Assembly: GCA_023384135.1 (NCBI GenBank)
Contig: JAHDXS010000003.1
Coordinates: 625,753-689,752 of the forward strand
DNA from: Alphaproteobacteria bacterium
GTDB taxonomy: Bacteria > Pseudomonadota > Alphaproteobacteria > Micavibrionales > Micavibrionaceae
DNA length: 64,000 nucleotides
Direction of reading: 5' to 3'
Shown here in pieces: positions 17,889 to 27,970 of this stretch. The position numbers and the translations under genes were made by a program. Under the pieces are notes generated by a model that saw nothing but the letters and a program-made list of their open reading frames with translations, did not search any database and was not told where the DNA came from. The number at the start of each line of letters is the position of its first letter. The stretch's first letter is position 1.

Positions 17889-19883
17889 TTACTGGCTTTT
17901 GCCCGCAAGCATATGCTCAACCAGCACCCCGATCTGCGTCTCAATCTGCAAATTCATCTCGATCGGTTTTTTATCCTGCAGATCGGGATTAGTGCCCCGT
18001 GAATTGAGCGTGATCATCGTACTGCCCGAAACCGTACCGTCTAGGCGTAACTCAAAAAATTCGTAATGATAGTTTTTAAGGGCCGCGCGAATCGTGGACA
18101 TTTGTTTGTCCGGTCCGGGAAAAAGCGTGTAGGAAAGCGACTCCGGCATCCTGATGATGCCCGGCTCCTGGCTTTGCAAAAGCCCGTCCTTGATCATCAG
18201 CCCGCCCTTTCGTCGGACAAGCGGAAGAACGCCGCCCAGATGTCCGAAAACAACTAAGTTAGAAAGTTTCAAATCCTTGACGTAATCGGTCAGATTGATG
18301 TCTGAAACCTTGAACGTCATTTGGGGCGGGAACGAGAGACCCTTCAAATCGAAATTGTCAGCGCGGATCGTCCCGCCGTATACCGACAAGTTGATGCTCT
18401 CGATCAGCCCGCCGCCCGTGGCGTCGAGATTAATCCTGATCCGTCCCTGATGCTCGATCTCCTTGCGGATGGGCAATTCAAAAGTCAGCGTTGAGCGCCG
18501 CTCCGGCTTGCCCGTGCCGGTATAACGTTCACCGACCTGCCCTGTGATCTTCATAAGTTGGATCGGGCCGAAGTGAAGCTCCTCGCCCCGGATATCCGCA
18601 CGAATGCCCCAGATGGGTTGTGCGGGCTTCACGCGGCTATCCCATTCGATCGCACAAAAAAGCGGAATATCCGTATAAAAAGGCGGGGCAAGGTTGCCTT
18701 CCTCCGCTTCTTCGGTAAAAGAAGCCTTGGTGCAGCGCGCACCCCATGTATCGGGTTTATCCGCCTTCTTGGCAAATTCGCCTTCGAGGGAAAGACCCTG
18801 CGCTTCCGCTTCAAGCGACCATACGCCCACAGCCTCTGGCGTTGTGCCGATCGCGTCGTCGAAAGAAACGCTGAGGGCAGGGGACTTCAAATTCGCCATA
18901 AGCGGAGGCAGCGGCAGTCCCTCCTTGATCAGACCGTTTCGGATCAGATAAGAAGTCAGAAGCGAAAAATTCTCTGGGCTGGCCACGATCTCATAGGTTG
19001 TGGCTTCCTCCTGTCCCGACTTGATCCCGACGGAAAAATCAATTTTTTCTGTGCCCTGAGTTTTGCCCTCCGCAAAAAGATTAAGATCGCCGTCCTTGCG
19101 CTCAATGATGATGTTCATGTCTCCAAACGGCATGGACCGCCAGCTTAAAGAGGTGGCTAGGGCGCGTATGGCGATGGAAGGCGAGGAATCAGGAAACTTA
19201 ATAAAGGTAATTTCCGCCGAAGAGCGGTTCAGCTTGAGATCGCCCGTCTCGATCTGCAATTCATCGGCCTTGGCCGTCATATCCAGCTGGCCGTTTTTAG
19301 AGAGTGTCCCCGTCACAGAGGAATCGAACCCCAGCTTGCGTTGCTTGCTTTTCACACGCCCGAAAAACCCCAACTCGCCGTTTTTCCCGCCGCCTTGTTT
19401 GAGTTGCCCCTCAAATTCGAACTTAAGCCCGCCAAGCTCCGGCGACAAAAGATCAACAGCAGATTCCTCAATAAGCACGGTGTGTGCGGAGAACGCCGCA
19501 AGTTTCTTGGTCAGATCATCACCCACCTGCCAGCCTGCCAGCGTAAGGGCGTGCGAATCCGACAGCTCGCCTGTCAGTCGTAGCTTGTGAATCTTCACAA
19601 GATCGGCTTGCCCGCCTCGGAAAAGATAGCTGATCGGAGAATACCGGATCTCGACGCGATCGACAGACGCAAATCCCTTTTCATCCAGCGTCACGCCGTT
19701 AAAGATAACGCCGCCGCCTGAAACCGAAACGCTCTTATATTTGACATGCTCGAATCCGGCCTTGGTCAGGGTCTCGGAAAAATGTGTCTTCATCTGCTCG
19801 GGTATGAAAAAGTAAAGCGCATAAAGATATGCGCACCCGGCCAAAACAGACAACAAAAGCAAAAAGCCAAAAAGTTTTCGCAT
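17889..19883 (-). CDS. YdbH/AsmA-like envelope protein
   Basis: This 664-residue protein has an N-terminal membrane anchor (MRKLFGFLLLLSVLAGCAYLY) followed by a long beta-rich periplasmic region, the plan of AsmA-like and TamB-like bridge proteins. The C-terminal part (about 480-620) resembles the YdbH family: GGVLPLVRRKGGLMIKDGLL, then a PGIIRMP element. YdbH, TamB and YhdP transport phospholipids to the outer membrane in E. coli. I infer a similar role. ATG 19883 is preferred over an upstream TTG at 19901 because it sits directly before the membrane helix. No ynbE-like lipoprotein partner is seen beside it. Confidence 0.72.
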   Translation of the reverse strand: MRKLFGFLLLLSVLAGCAYLYALYFFIPEQMKTHFSETLTKAGFEHVKYKSVSVSGGGVIFNGVTLDEKGFASVDRVEIRYSPISYLFRGGQADLVKIHKLRLTGELSDSHALTLAGWQVGDDLTKKLAAFSAHTVLIEESAVDLLSPELGGLKFEFEGQLKQGGGKNGELGFFGRVKSKQRKLGFDSSVTGTLSKNGQLDMTAKADELQIETGDLKLNRSSAEITFIKFPDSSPSIAIRALATSLSWRSMPFGDMNIIIERKDGDLNLFAEGKTQGTEKIDFSVGIKSGQEEATTYEIVASPENFSLLTSYLIRNGLIKEGLPLPPLMANLKSPALSVSFDDAIGTTPEAVGVWSLEAEAQGLSLEGEFAKKADKPDTWGARCTKASFTEEAEEGNLAPPFYTDIPLFCAIEWDSRVKPAQPIWGIRADIRGEELHFGPIQLMKITGQVGERYTGTGKPERRSTLTFELPIRKEIEHQGRIRINLDATGGGLIESINLSVYGGTIRADNFDLKGLSFPPQMTFKVSDINLTDYVKDLKLSNLVVFGHLGGVLPLVRRKGGLMIKDGLLQSQEPGIIRMPESLSYTLFPGPDKQMSTIRAALKNYHYEFFELRLDGTVSGSTMITLNSRGTNPDLQDKKPIEMNLQIETQIGVLVEHMLAGKSQ

Positions 19884-19964
19884 CCCGCAAAGAAGATACA
19901 AGGTTTAAGTCGTTTTATGAACAGCTAATTGCACGCACCTAAACAAAGGCCGAAGCAAACAGTT

Positions 19965-21971
19965 CTAAACGTCTATTTCGTCAACAAATTTGGCATTATT
20001 TTGAATGAAATCGAACCGCGCTTCCGCATTATTGCCCATCAGACGGTTAACCAGATCGTCCAGAACAGCCATCGGGTTGGGCATCAAGTCCTGTTCATCC
20101 GGCCCTCCGGCCAGATCAAGCGCGGCCACGAGATCGGGCAGGGCGACCCGAAGCAAAACCCGGTTCTGCGGATTCATCGTCGTGTCCTTTAACTCGCTGG
20201 CCATCATCTCGCCCAGACCTTTATACCTCTGAATTTCCGTCTTCTTGTCTTTGAACGTGGTTTTCAGCAATTCGTCCTTGTTCAGATCGTCGCGGGCGTA
20301 AATCGTTGTTTTGCCGCTGGTGATTTTATAAAGCGGCGGTTGCGCCAGATAAATATGCCCGTTCTCGATCAGGGGCCGCATCTGATCGTAAAAGAACGTT
20401 ATAAGCAAAGAAGCGATATGCGCGCCGTCCACGTCCGCGTCGGTCATGATGATGACCCGCTCGTAACGCAGCTTTTCATATTTGAAATCCTTCCCCGCGC
20501 CGCAGCCCAAAGCCTGCACCAGATCCTGAATCTGCTGGTTGGCCACGACCTTGTCGCGCGTCGCGCTGACGACGTTAAGAATTTTTCCGCGCAACGGCAT
20601 AACGGCCTGTGTCTCCCGGTTGCGGGCCATCTTCGCCGTGCCGCCCGCGCTGTCGCCCTCGACGATGAAAATCTCCGTATCTTCGGCGCTGTTACGGCTG
20701 CAATCCGAAAGCTTGCCGGGAAGGCGCAGGCGCTGCGTCGCGGTCTTGCGGGCCATCGCCCGGTCACTCTTGAGCTTTTGGCGTTCTTCTGCCCGCGCGA
20801 TCAGCGACTCGATCAATTTATTGCTCGAAGCCGGATCGTTGCTCAGCCAGTGATCGAAATAATCCTTCACGGCGGCGTCCACCAGCCGCGTAACTTCTGG
20901 TGTGGCCAGCCGCTCCTTCGTCTGCCCCTGGAATTGGGGGTTCTTGATGAAAACCGAGAGCAGCATCGCCGTTCCCGCCACAATATCGTCGCCCGTGATG
21001 ATCGAAGCCTTCTTGATTCCCGTCATCTCGGTGTAACCCCGGATCCCCTTCAAAAGCGCGGAGCGCAGCCCCGCCTCATGCGTGCCGCCCTGCGGCGTGG
21101 GAATGGTGTTACAATAGGAATGGGTAAACCCTTCCTCCAGCTCGGTCCAGGCGACCGCGAACTCCACCTTGCCCGCCTTGTCCGGCAGGTCGATCCGTCC
21201 GTAAAACGGCTTAGGGGTGACCGTGGGCGTATCTTTCAAGGAAAAATTCAGGAAATCCAAAAGCCCACTCGGAAACCGGAACGTCTCCTCGGCCTTGATC
21301 TTGCTCTCTGGGCCCAAAAGGGTCGGATCGCACTTCCACCGCACCTCAACCCCGGAATAAAGATAGGCCTTCGACCGCGCCATCGAATAAAGCCACGAGG
21401 GCTTGAATCGCATCTTCGCGCCGAAAATCTCCGGGTCGGGGTGGAACGTGACGCTCGTGCCCCGGCGATTGTTGACCGATCCCATATTTTTGAGCTTGGT
21501 CTGCGGAACGCCCCGGCTATAGGTCTGCTTGTAAAGCGTCTTGTCCCGCGCCACCTCGACGCTCATGGAATCCGAGAGGGCGTTGACCACGGAAATCCCG
21601 ACGCCATGCAACCCCCCAGCGGTATTATAAGCCTTATTATTAAACTTGCCCCCGGAATGAAGCGTCGTCAGAATGACCTCCAGTGCCGATTTTTTTGGAA
21701 ATTTTGGGTGGTTGTCCACCGGAATCCCGCGCCCGTTATCGCTGATGGTCAGAATATTGTCCGGCTCCAGCTTGATCTCGATCCAGTCCGCATGCCCCGC
21801 CACCGCCTCGTCCATGGAATTGTCGAGAATCTCCCCGGCCAGATGGTGCATGGCCCGCTCGTCTGTGCCGCCGATATACATGCCCGGCCGCTTGCGGACG
21901 GGCTCCAGCCCTTCCAGAACCTCGATATCCGAGGCGTTGTAATCCTGTGTGTCTTTTTTTGCCTGAGCCAT
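19965..21971 (-). CDS. parE: DNA topoisomerase IV subunit B
   Basis: ParE is the ATPase subunit of topoisomerase IV, which decatenates daughter chromosomes. The 668-residue protein has the GHKL ATPase motifs (EILDNSMDEA, DNGRGIPVD, GGLHGVGISVVNALS), a Toprim E438-G-D-S-A-G-G, and the metal-binding D511-x-D513-x-D515 (DADVDGAH). It ends in the short ParE form (PLRGKILNV, QRYKGLGEM), without the extra ~170-residue GyrB insert, and the NASDIEVLEGLEPVRKRPGMYIGG opening is ParE-like. ATG 21971 is chosen over TTG 22010. parC is not in the window. Confidence 0.93.
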   Translation of the reverse strand: MAQAKKDTQDYNASDIEVLEGLEPVRKRPGMYIGGTDERAMHHLAGEILDNSMDEAVAGHADWIEIKLEPDNILTISDNGRGIPVDNHPKFPKKSALEVILTTLHSGGKFNNKAYNTAGGLHGVGISVVNALSDSMSVEVARDKTLYKQTYSRGVPQTKLKNMGSVNNRRGTSVTFHPDPEIFGAKMRFKPSWLYSMARSKAYLYSGVEVRWKCDPTLLGPESKIKAEETFRFPSGLLDFLNFSLKDTPTVTPKPFYGRIDLPDKAGKVEFAVAWTELEEGFTHSYCNTIPTPQGGTHEAGLRSALLKGIRGYTEMTGIKKASIITGDDIVAGTAMLLSVFIKNPQFQGQTKERLATPEVTRLVDAAVKDYFDHWLSNDPASSNKLIESLIARAEERQKLKSDRAMARKTATQRLRLPGKLSDCSRNSAEDTEIFIVEGDSAGGTAKMARNRETQAVMPLRGKILNVVSATRDKVVANQQIQDLVQALGCGAGKDFKYEKLRYERVIIMTDADVDGAHIASLLITFFYDQMRPLIENGHIYLAQPPLYKITSGKTTIYARDDLNKDELLKTTFKDKKTEIQRYKGLGEMMASELKDTTMNPQNRVLLRVALPDLVAALDLAGGPDEQDLMPNPMAVLDDLVNRLMGNNAEARFDFIQNNAKFVDEIDV

Positions 21972-22047
21972 GGCCGATCCGGGTCCGTCGGTTACCTGAG
22001 TGAAAGACAATCCTTATCGCCCCCGAAGGTGCAAATCAACTCTTTTT

Positions 22048-22061
22048 CCCGGAATTCCGGG
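22048..22061. promoter_or_regulatory. Perfect 14-bp palindrome between divergent parE and a secreted-protein gene
   Basis: CCCGGAATTCCGGG is a perfect inverted repeat flanked by T runs on both sides. It lies about 77 bases upstream of the parE start and 83 bases upstream of the divergent gene at 22144. It could be an operator or a bidirectional terminator remnant. No protein can be named for it. Confidence 0.35.
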
Positions 22062-22143
22062 GTTTTTAACAGTTTCGGACAGGTTGAGATAAATCCGGGA
22101 ATACGATATGCTGAACGAGTAACATATTCTACGGGAGTTCTCT

Positions 22144-23355
22144 GTGAGACTAAACGCTGGCTATAAAAAAGTTCTAACGGCTTTGATCCTAGCGATAGGG
22201 GTTTTCGCGGGCGACTGGGCCTCCGCCGCGACAACATCCGGTGTTTCGGATGGCATTGAGCGCTTTAAAAAGCCCATGCCGCCGGTTGATTTGATGCCGG
22301 AGCAGCAATTTCTTGATATGACCCAAGAACATAAGGCCGTTCCCTATGGCGATAAAAGTCTTGGATATTCAATTCGTTGGCCGAAAGATTGGGTCGCCGG
22401 AGAGGATAAAGGCTCAAGCAACTTCGAACTGAACACCAAGCTCTTTACCAGCATCAACATCTGGTATAGCCCGCCCAGAATGGGCGGACGCAGCCGTATA
22501 GAAGTTAAAGCGGTCGATCTGGCGTTTCAACTCACGGCCGAACAGTGGTTTTTGCAAAACGTGCTCGAAAGCGGCCAGACGCTTGAGGGCTTTCTGGTCC
22601 ACAGCGAAAATAAGGTGGAAGCCCTGATGATCGTCATGGAAGACGACACGTCCTATTATGTGAGGACAGTGACGATCTTGAACGGTAAGCGCGTGCTTCA
22701 GGCCCAGTTTTTTGTGCCGATGTTTTTCTGGAATGACGAAAGAGCGCTGCAGGCCCAATGCCTTTCATCATTTAGCATCACATACCCGACAGAATCGATT
22801 ATCGAGAACATGCTCGTGTTTCAGTTTCTTGACGTAGCCGAAGTAAAATATCCCGAAAGCTGGAAGGTGCGCTCGAAACCCTTAACCTCCGTAGAGCGCA
22901 TGAACGTGAAGTTCCTCAATATCCGTGAAACCAAAAATAAAATCGGAAGGGTGGACGAATCGATTGAGGGCCAGGTTGATGCGACGTTAGTTTCGGCACA
23001 AACCTCCTCATCGTTAATTGCGGAAATCGAGCAATACAAAAAAAACCTAGAAGGCACAGGGATGCTGCTCGGAAAGAAAATAGAAAATAAAGAAGACCTT
23101 GATTATAGCAAAAACTTCAGTTTTGCCCTGACCGAGGTTTACGAAGGGATTGATAGCACCAACGACGCCATGGAGTATGAGCTATGGGTTTCCGTGATGG
23201 TGTCGGGCGGGTACTACTACTTCATATCGCTACTGACCCCCTCCCGAAACGAAACCTATTTCACATGGGCAAGAAATACGCAGACCTATAAACAGATCAT
23301 AAACGGAACCATCCCCTCGGCGGGAGGATTTCTCGACAAGGCCGACGACCTCTAG
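22144..23355 (+). CDS. Secreted protein with two PsbP/DcrB-like repeats (uncharacterised)
   Basis: This 403-residue exported protein starts at GTG 22144 after a gggag ribosome site. A signal peptide is clear, with likely cleavage after A28 (DWASA). Two related halves can be seen: one begins around residue 70 with LGYSIRWPKDW, the other around 228 with AEVKYPESWKV. This 'aromatic/hydrophobic-strand, P-x-x-W' start is typical of PsbP/DUF1795-like alpha-beta domains, so a tandem duplication is plausible. Function is unknown. It is followed at 16 bases by another uncharacterised gene and then ispG. Confidence 0.7.
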   Translation: MRLNAGYKKVLTALILAIGVFAGDWASAATTSGVSDGIERFKKPMPPVDLMPEQQFLDMTQEHKAVPYGDKSLGYSIRWPKDWVAGEDKGSSNFELNTKLFTSINIWYSPPRMGGRSRIEVKAVDLAFQLTAEQWFLQNVLESGQTLEGFLVHSENKVEALMIVMEDDTSYYVRTVTILNGKRVLQAQFFVPMFFWNDERALQAQCLSSFSITYPTESIIENMLVFQFLDVAEVKYPESWKVRSKPLTSVERMNVKFLNIRETKNKIGRVDESIEGQVDATLVSAQTSSSLIAEIEQYKKNLEGTGMLLGKKIENKEDLDYSKNFSFALTEVYEGIDSTNDAMEYELWVSVMVSGGYYYFISLLTPSRNETYFTWARNTQTYKQIINGTIPSAGGFLDKADDL

Positions 23356-23371
23356 GGAAAGCCTTTGAAGC

Positions 23372-23881
23372 GTGATCGAGCAAAAGAAAGATGGACTGGT
23401 CTCCAATTTCCATGAAGTGAACGGTGAGCCGTGGCATACGCGCGGCACGATCGGTCTGAAATTCATCCGCGCCCGCGAAACGCCGGGAGAGGACCTAATC
23501 GGCATCATCCCGCCCGGCATGATCACGTCCCCCGACACCGATCTCGGCACGACCTTGTCCCCCGGAAAGGGCGCCTTAGGCGTAGAGCTGGCCGAATGTC
23601 CTATCCCCGAGGACCAGATTGAGGCGCTCTATCAAAAGGGCCTCGAAATGTCCGAAGAAAGCGAGCACAACTGGGTGAACGTCCTCCAATCCAACTGGGT
23701 CGCCGATCTTGCCAAAAGGCTTCAGCAGACCTTCTTCGAGCAATCCGACATCGAAAGCCCAACCGTTCAGGTCTGGTGGAATCCCGACCGGGCCGCCAAG
23801 ACGCGCATCCTTAGGGCCGAGATCATCATGACTGGCACACCGAACGGTCATCCCTATTGGGACGGCAACGAACTTGCATAA
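23372..23881 (+). CDS. Conserved-looking uncharacterised protein
   Basis: This 169-residue soluble protein was not recognised. It starts at GTG 23372. It has no signal peptide or membrane segment and is rich in Glu, Pro and Trp in its second half (HNWVNVLQSNWVADLAK, VQVWWNPDRAAK). It ends with GHPYWDGNELA. The gene lies between the secreted two-repeat protein and ispG on the same strand with short gaps, so it is probably co-transcribed with them. GC content resembles that of its neighbours, so I see no sign of transfer. Confidence 0.68.
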   Translation: MIEQKKDGLVSNFHEVNGEPWHTRGTIGLKFIRARETPGEDLIGIIPPGMITSPDTDLGTTLSPGKGALGVELAECPIPEDQIEALYQKGLEMSEESEHNWVNVLQSNWVADLAKRLQQTFFEQSDIESPTVQVWWNPDRAAKTRILRAEIIMTGTPNGHPYWDGNELA

Positions 23882-23929
23882 AAAGGCCGCCGTTTGACCC
23901 CGGCGGCGTTTCAGGCTATCACTACCGCC

Positions 23930-25153
<1,224 letters not shown>

Positions 25154-25243
25154 AATTGCTGCAAGGCCGCAGAATCCCTGATTGCTCAACCCGGCCTAAC
25201 CTATTAAGATAACGCGGCATTTAAGGCCAAAACGGAGGAAATT

Positions 25244-26365
25244 ATGCGTATAGGCGTTCCCAAGGAAATCAAGACTCTCGAACACCGTGTCGGCCTCGTG
25301 CCCTCCTCGGTGAAGGAGTTCACCAGCCGTGGCCACGAAGTCTGGGTCGAGACGGGCGCGGGGAAGGCCATCAATTTCACCGATAAGGATTACGAGGAGG
25401 CCGGCGCAAAAATCGCCCCCGACCCCAAGAAAATCTTCGAAACCTGCGATATGATCGTCAAGGTCAAGGAGCCGCAGCCAAACGAATGCAAGATGCTGCG
25501 CGAAGACCAGATTCTCTTCACCTACCTCCACCTCGCCGCCGACCCGGAGCAGGCGCAGGGCCTGATGAAATCGGGCTGCGTCGCCATCGCCTACGAAACC
25601 GTCACCGGCCCGCATGGTCACGGCCTCCCGCTGCTCGAACCTATGAGCGAGATCGCGGGCCGCCTCTCGGTACAGGTCGGTGCAACCTATCTTCAAAAAC
25701 ATCTCGGCGGCACGGGCCGCCTGATCGGCGGCGTTCCCGGCGTAAAACCCGCCGAAGTCCTGATTATCGGCGGCGGCGTCTCGGGCTTCCACGCGGCGCA
25801 GATGGCAACCGGGCTGGGCGCGAACGTGACGATCCTCGAACGCTCGAATCCCCGCATGCGCTTTCTGGACGAGCATTTCCACGGCCGCGCCAACATCGTC
25901 TATTCCAATCTCGACGTGGTGGAACGCTACGTCAAACGGTCCGATCTGATCATCGGTGCTGTGCTTATCCCCGGCGCGTCCGCCCCCAAGCTGATCCGCA
26001 GAGACATGCTCCCCACGATGCTCCCCGGCACCGTCTTCGTAGACATCGCCATCGACCAGGGCGGCTGCGCGGAGACCAGCAAACCCACAACCCACGACCA
26101 GCCGACCTACATCATCGATAACGTCGTGCATTACTGCGTGGCCAACATGCCCGGCGCGGTGCCCCTGACCTCGGCGCTGGCCCTGAACCACTCCGTCCTG
26201 CCCTATGCTTTGCGTCTGGCGGAGGAGGGCTGGAAAAAGGCCCTCGGCGCCGACCCGAACTTCCGCAACGGCCTCAACGTCTGCAAGGGCCAGATCACGC
26301 ATAAGGCCGTGGCGCAGGCTCTAGGGCTGGAATACACGGAAAGACCCGCATCTTTGGCCGCTTAG
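25244..26365 (+). CDS. ald: Alanine dehydrogenase
   Basis: The enzyme reversibly converts L-alanine to pyruvate, ammonia and NADH. The 373-residue length is typical. It opens with RIGVPKEIKTLEHRVGLVPSSV, the family's substrate-side motif. It continues with VKVKEPQ and carries an NAD-binding Rossmann segment IIGGGVSGFHAAQMATGLGANVTILERS. The usual GxGxxG second glycine context (GGGVSG) is retained. A strong ribosome site (cggaggaaat) precedes ATG 25244. It stands alone between ispG and tRNA-Asp. Confidence 0.95.
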   Translation: MRIGVPKEIKTLEHRVGLVPSSVKEFTSRGHEVWVETGAGKAINFTDKDYEEAGAKIAPDPKKIFETCDMIVKVKEPQPNECKMLREDQILFTYLHLAADPEQAQGLMKSGCVAIAYETVTGPHGHGLPLLEPMSEIAGRLSVQVGATYLQKHLGGTGRLIGGVPGVKPAEVLIIGGGVSGFHAAQMATGLGANVTILERSNPRMRFLDEHFHGRANIVYSNLDVVERYVKRSDLIIGAVLIPGASAPKLIRRDMLPTMLPGTVFVDIAIDQGGCAETSKPTTHDQPTYIIDNVVHYCVANMPGAVPLTSALALNHSVLPYALRLAEEGWKKALGADPNFRNGLNVCKGQITHKAVAQALGLEYTERPASLAA

Positions 26366-26396
26366 GCCGTAAAATGCGCTTTTTTAATTCTTTCGC

Positions 26397-26425
26397 TTGA
26401 TTTTTGGTAGGCGAGAGATTAAGAA
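26397..26425 (+). promoter_or_regulatory. Candidate sigma-70 promoter for tRNA-Asp
   Basis: A TTGATT element (26397-26402) is separated by 17 bases from TAAGAA (26420-26425). Transcription would begin about 10-15 bases before the tRNA. The -35 is good and the -10 weak. The assignment rests on spacing and position only. Confidence 0.38.
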
Positions 26426-26445
26426 ACTGAGGTCTAACGGAGTGC

Positions 26446-26522
26446 GCGGGTGTAGCTCAGTTGGTTAGAGCGCCGCCCTGTCACGGCGGAGGCCGCGGGT
26501 TCAAGTCCCGTCACTCGCGCCA
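26446..26522 (+). tRNA. tRNA-Asp (anticodon GTC)
   Basis: A 77-base cloverleaf is visible. The acceptor stem GCGGGTG pairs with CACTCGC. The D arm is GCTC...GAGC, and the anticodon stem CCGCC/GGCGG encloses CTGTCAC with anticodon GTC at 26480-26482. The T arm is GCGGG-TTCAAGT-CCCGT, with discriminator G73. The CCA end is encoded (26520-26522). Confidence 0.97.
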
Positions 26523-26602
26523 TTTCGTTAGAAAAATCCGGAAATAAGCACAAAATCCGGGCTGTTTTCGGCATCGCCGTATAAGCCGCCAATCCAAAAA
26601 AA

Positions 26603-27022
26603 TCAAAAATGATCGTGTCCGACATAAACCAGCGGGCGTTGTTCGAGTCCATGACGGTAGTAAAATTCCTGTAAGGGCAGCCTTTCAACGGTGTCGAGGA
26701 CATATTGTCTGTCAAGCCCGGATGCCAGCCGTGTAGTATATTGCTCGCGCGCGCTATCATATGAAGAATCGATGTCCAGCATATCGATCTGGCGGTCGGC
26801 CAAAATTTTATCCCCGCGCACAACGATGGCGTGGACCACGTCATCACGCTTGCCCAGCAGAACCAACGTGTCGTTATGCCCTATGCCGCTGCCGGGATGT
26901 TTGATCTGCGAGGCAATATAAGCGAACGTATCATTTTTGAAGGCGGCCTCGCTTTGTGGGGAGCGCAAAGTCTCCGCAAGCCCCCTGAGGACGGAATCCA
27001 GATCGTAAATTTTTCTCGCCAT
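26603..27022 (-). CDS. Uncharacterised small soluble protein
   Basis: This 139-residue protein was not recognised. It starts at ATG 27022 (MARKIYDLDSVLRGLAETLR) with an aagg ribosome-site candidate. An in-frame upstream extension encodes a hydrophobic stretch but lacks a ribosome site. It has no membrane segment. A conserved-looking central part (DDVVHAIVVRGDKILADRQIDMLDID) is followed by a C-terminal half rich in Tyr, Arg and Gln. It lies downstream of, and convergent with, tRNA-Asp. Confidence 0.6.
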   Translation of the reverse strand: MARKIYDLDSVLRGLAETLRSPQSEAAFKNDTFAYIASQIKHPGSGIGHNDTLVLLGKRDDVVHAIVVRGDKILADRQIDMLDIDSSYDSAREQYTTRLASGLDRQYVLDTVERLPLQEFYYRHGLEQRPLVYVGHDHF

Positions 27023-27152
27023 GGTAAGATGCCTTATGAATATGAAAACGAATAAAAAATGACTCCAGGCAACGGAAATCCTACGCCCGTTAATCATAAA
27101 AGGCAAATTTTAAGCCTGAGGTGAGTAAAAACAGGAAGTTAGTGCGTCTGGT

Positions 27153-27776
27153 TCAGCCTGAAACAGTCTTCTTCTTAAGGGCGCGGGAGGCCAGAAAGTC
27201 CTTCTTGATTTTATTGAATCGCGCCATCGGAACCTTAAGCCCATCGCGTATGTCTTCAAGGAACATTTCTTCACCCTCGTCCATCACGCCGTCGGCGGCA
27301 AGAATATAAAGCGAGGCGATAAGAATCTTCTCCTTGGACTCCTTATCGAGGCTGGATTGTGTATTTTTAAGCTCTGTGATGATATCGACCCCGCCTTTCA
27401 GCATTTCCTGAGCGGTCTCACGCACGATACCCTCACCGATTTCCGAGCCCGTAACCCGTTTGTATAAGTTACGTACGGCCTTGACCTCGTCGTCCTCAAG
27501 AACGTTATCCGCGACCGTAATCGCGATCATGCAGCGGATCAGCGTATGCGAAAAAATGGCCGTGTTGCCCCGGTGAATCCCCTCGCGTGGTGTGAATTCC
27601 TTAAACGCCGCCCCGAACAGGCCGAAGATAACCATAAACCCGCCGAGCGCAAGGCAGATCGATCCGCTGCCCATGACCAGCGGATTGGGCACGACCTGCG
27701 CCTGATAAAGCCCGATGGCGAGAACACCAAGAACCAGAAAAACGATCCCCGTTGCCATAATCTTTATGCCGCCCAT
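27153..27776 (-). CDS. TerB-like domain membrane protein
   Basis: The 207-residue protein has two N-terminal transmembrane helices (about 7-27 and 34-56). A cytoplasmic all-helical domain follows (about 75-190) that resembles TerB/DjlA-type tellurite-resistance domains: ITVADNVLEDDEVKAVRNLY and, duplicated, LYILAADGVMDEGEEMFLEDI, with acidic helix-loop-helix turns that could bind metal. The start ATG 27776 has a strong aggag ribosome site. It is divergent from nuoA. A role in envelope stress or membrane sensing is speculative. Confidence 0.7.
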   Translation of the reverse strand: MGGIKIMATGIVFLVLGVLAIGLYQAQVVPNPLVMGSGSICLALGGFMVIFGLFGAAFKEFTPREGIHRGNTAIFSHTLIRCMIAITVADNVLEDDEVKAVRNLYKRVTGSEIGEGIVRETAQEMLKGGVDIITELKNTQSSLDKESKEKILIASLYILAADGVMDEGEEMFLEDIRDGLKVPMARFNKIKKDFLASRALKKKTVSG

Positions 27777-27847
27777 CGCGCAACTCCTCTTATAAATCTC
27801 CAAAACAGGCCCGGAACACCATAAAGGGTGCAAAAGCCATTGAATCC

Positions 27848-27853
27848 TATAAT
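27848..27853 (+). promoter_or_regulatory. Candidate -10 element of the nuoA promoter
   Basis: A perfect TATAAT lies 118 bases upstream of the nuoA ATG, in the divergent nuoA/TerB-like intergenic region. No convincing -35 is found 16-18 bases further up, so it may need an activator. If used, the transcript would start near 27860 and carry a leader of about 110 bases containing the hairpin at 27871-27922. Confidence 0.35.
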
Positions 27854-27870
27854 ATATTCTCAGGCCCTAA

Positions 27871-27922
27871 GGGGAAAGGCAATTTACAGCCGGAATTCTG
27901 CGAATTGCTGTTTTCTTTCCCC
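27871..27922 (+). other. Stem-loop in the nuoA leader
   Basis: Two consecutive arms, GGGGAAAG (27871-27878) and GCAATT (27879-27884), pair with AATTGC (27903-27908) and CTTTCCCC (27915-27922). Together they make 14 base pairs interrupted by a six-base bulge (27909-27914). The hairpin ends 48 bases before the nuoA ATG, with no T run after it, so it is not a classic terminator. It may be an mRNA-stability or regulatory element. Confidence 0.5.
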
Positions 27923-27970
27923 GGGCATGGTGCTAAAACATTACAAAAATTAAGGCCATAAGGGGTATCG

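Noticed and set aside
19965..21971. GyrB instead of ParE
   Set aside because: Length (668) and absence of the GyrB-specific insert favour ParE; the opening sequence is ParE-like.
20340..22166. 608-residue open frame opposite parE
   Set aside because: It is a mirror frame of a highly conserved gene in GC-rich DNA, with Arg/Leu/Pro-heavy composition and no recognisable domain.
26523..26602. Intrinsic terminator after tRNA-Asp
   Set aside because: A repeated 'aaaatccgg' motif is present, but no hairpin followed by a T run could be built.
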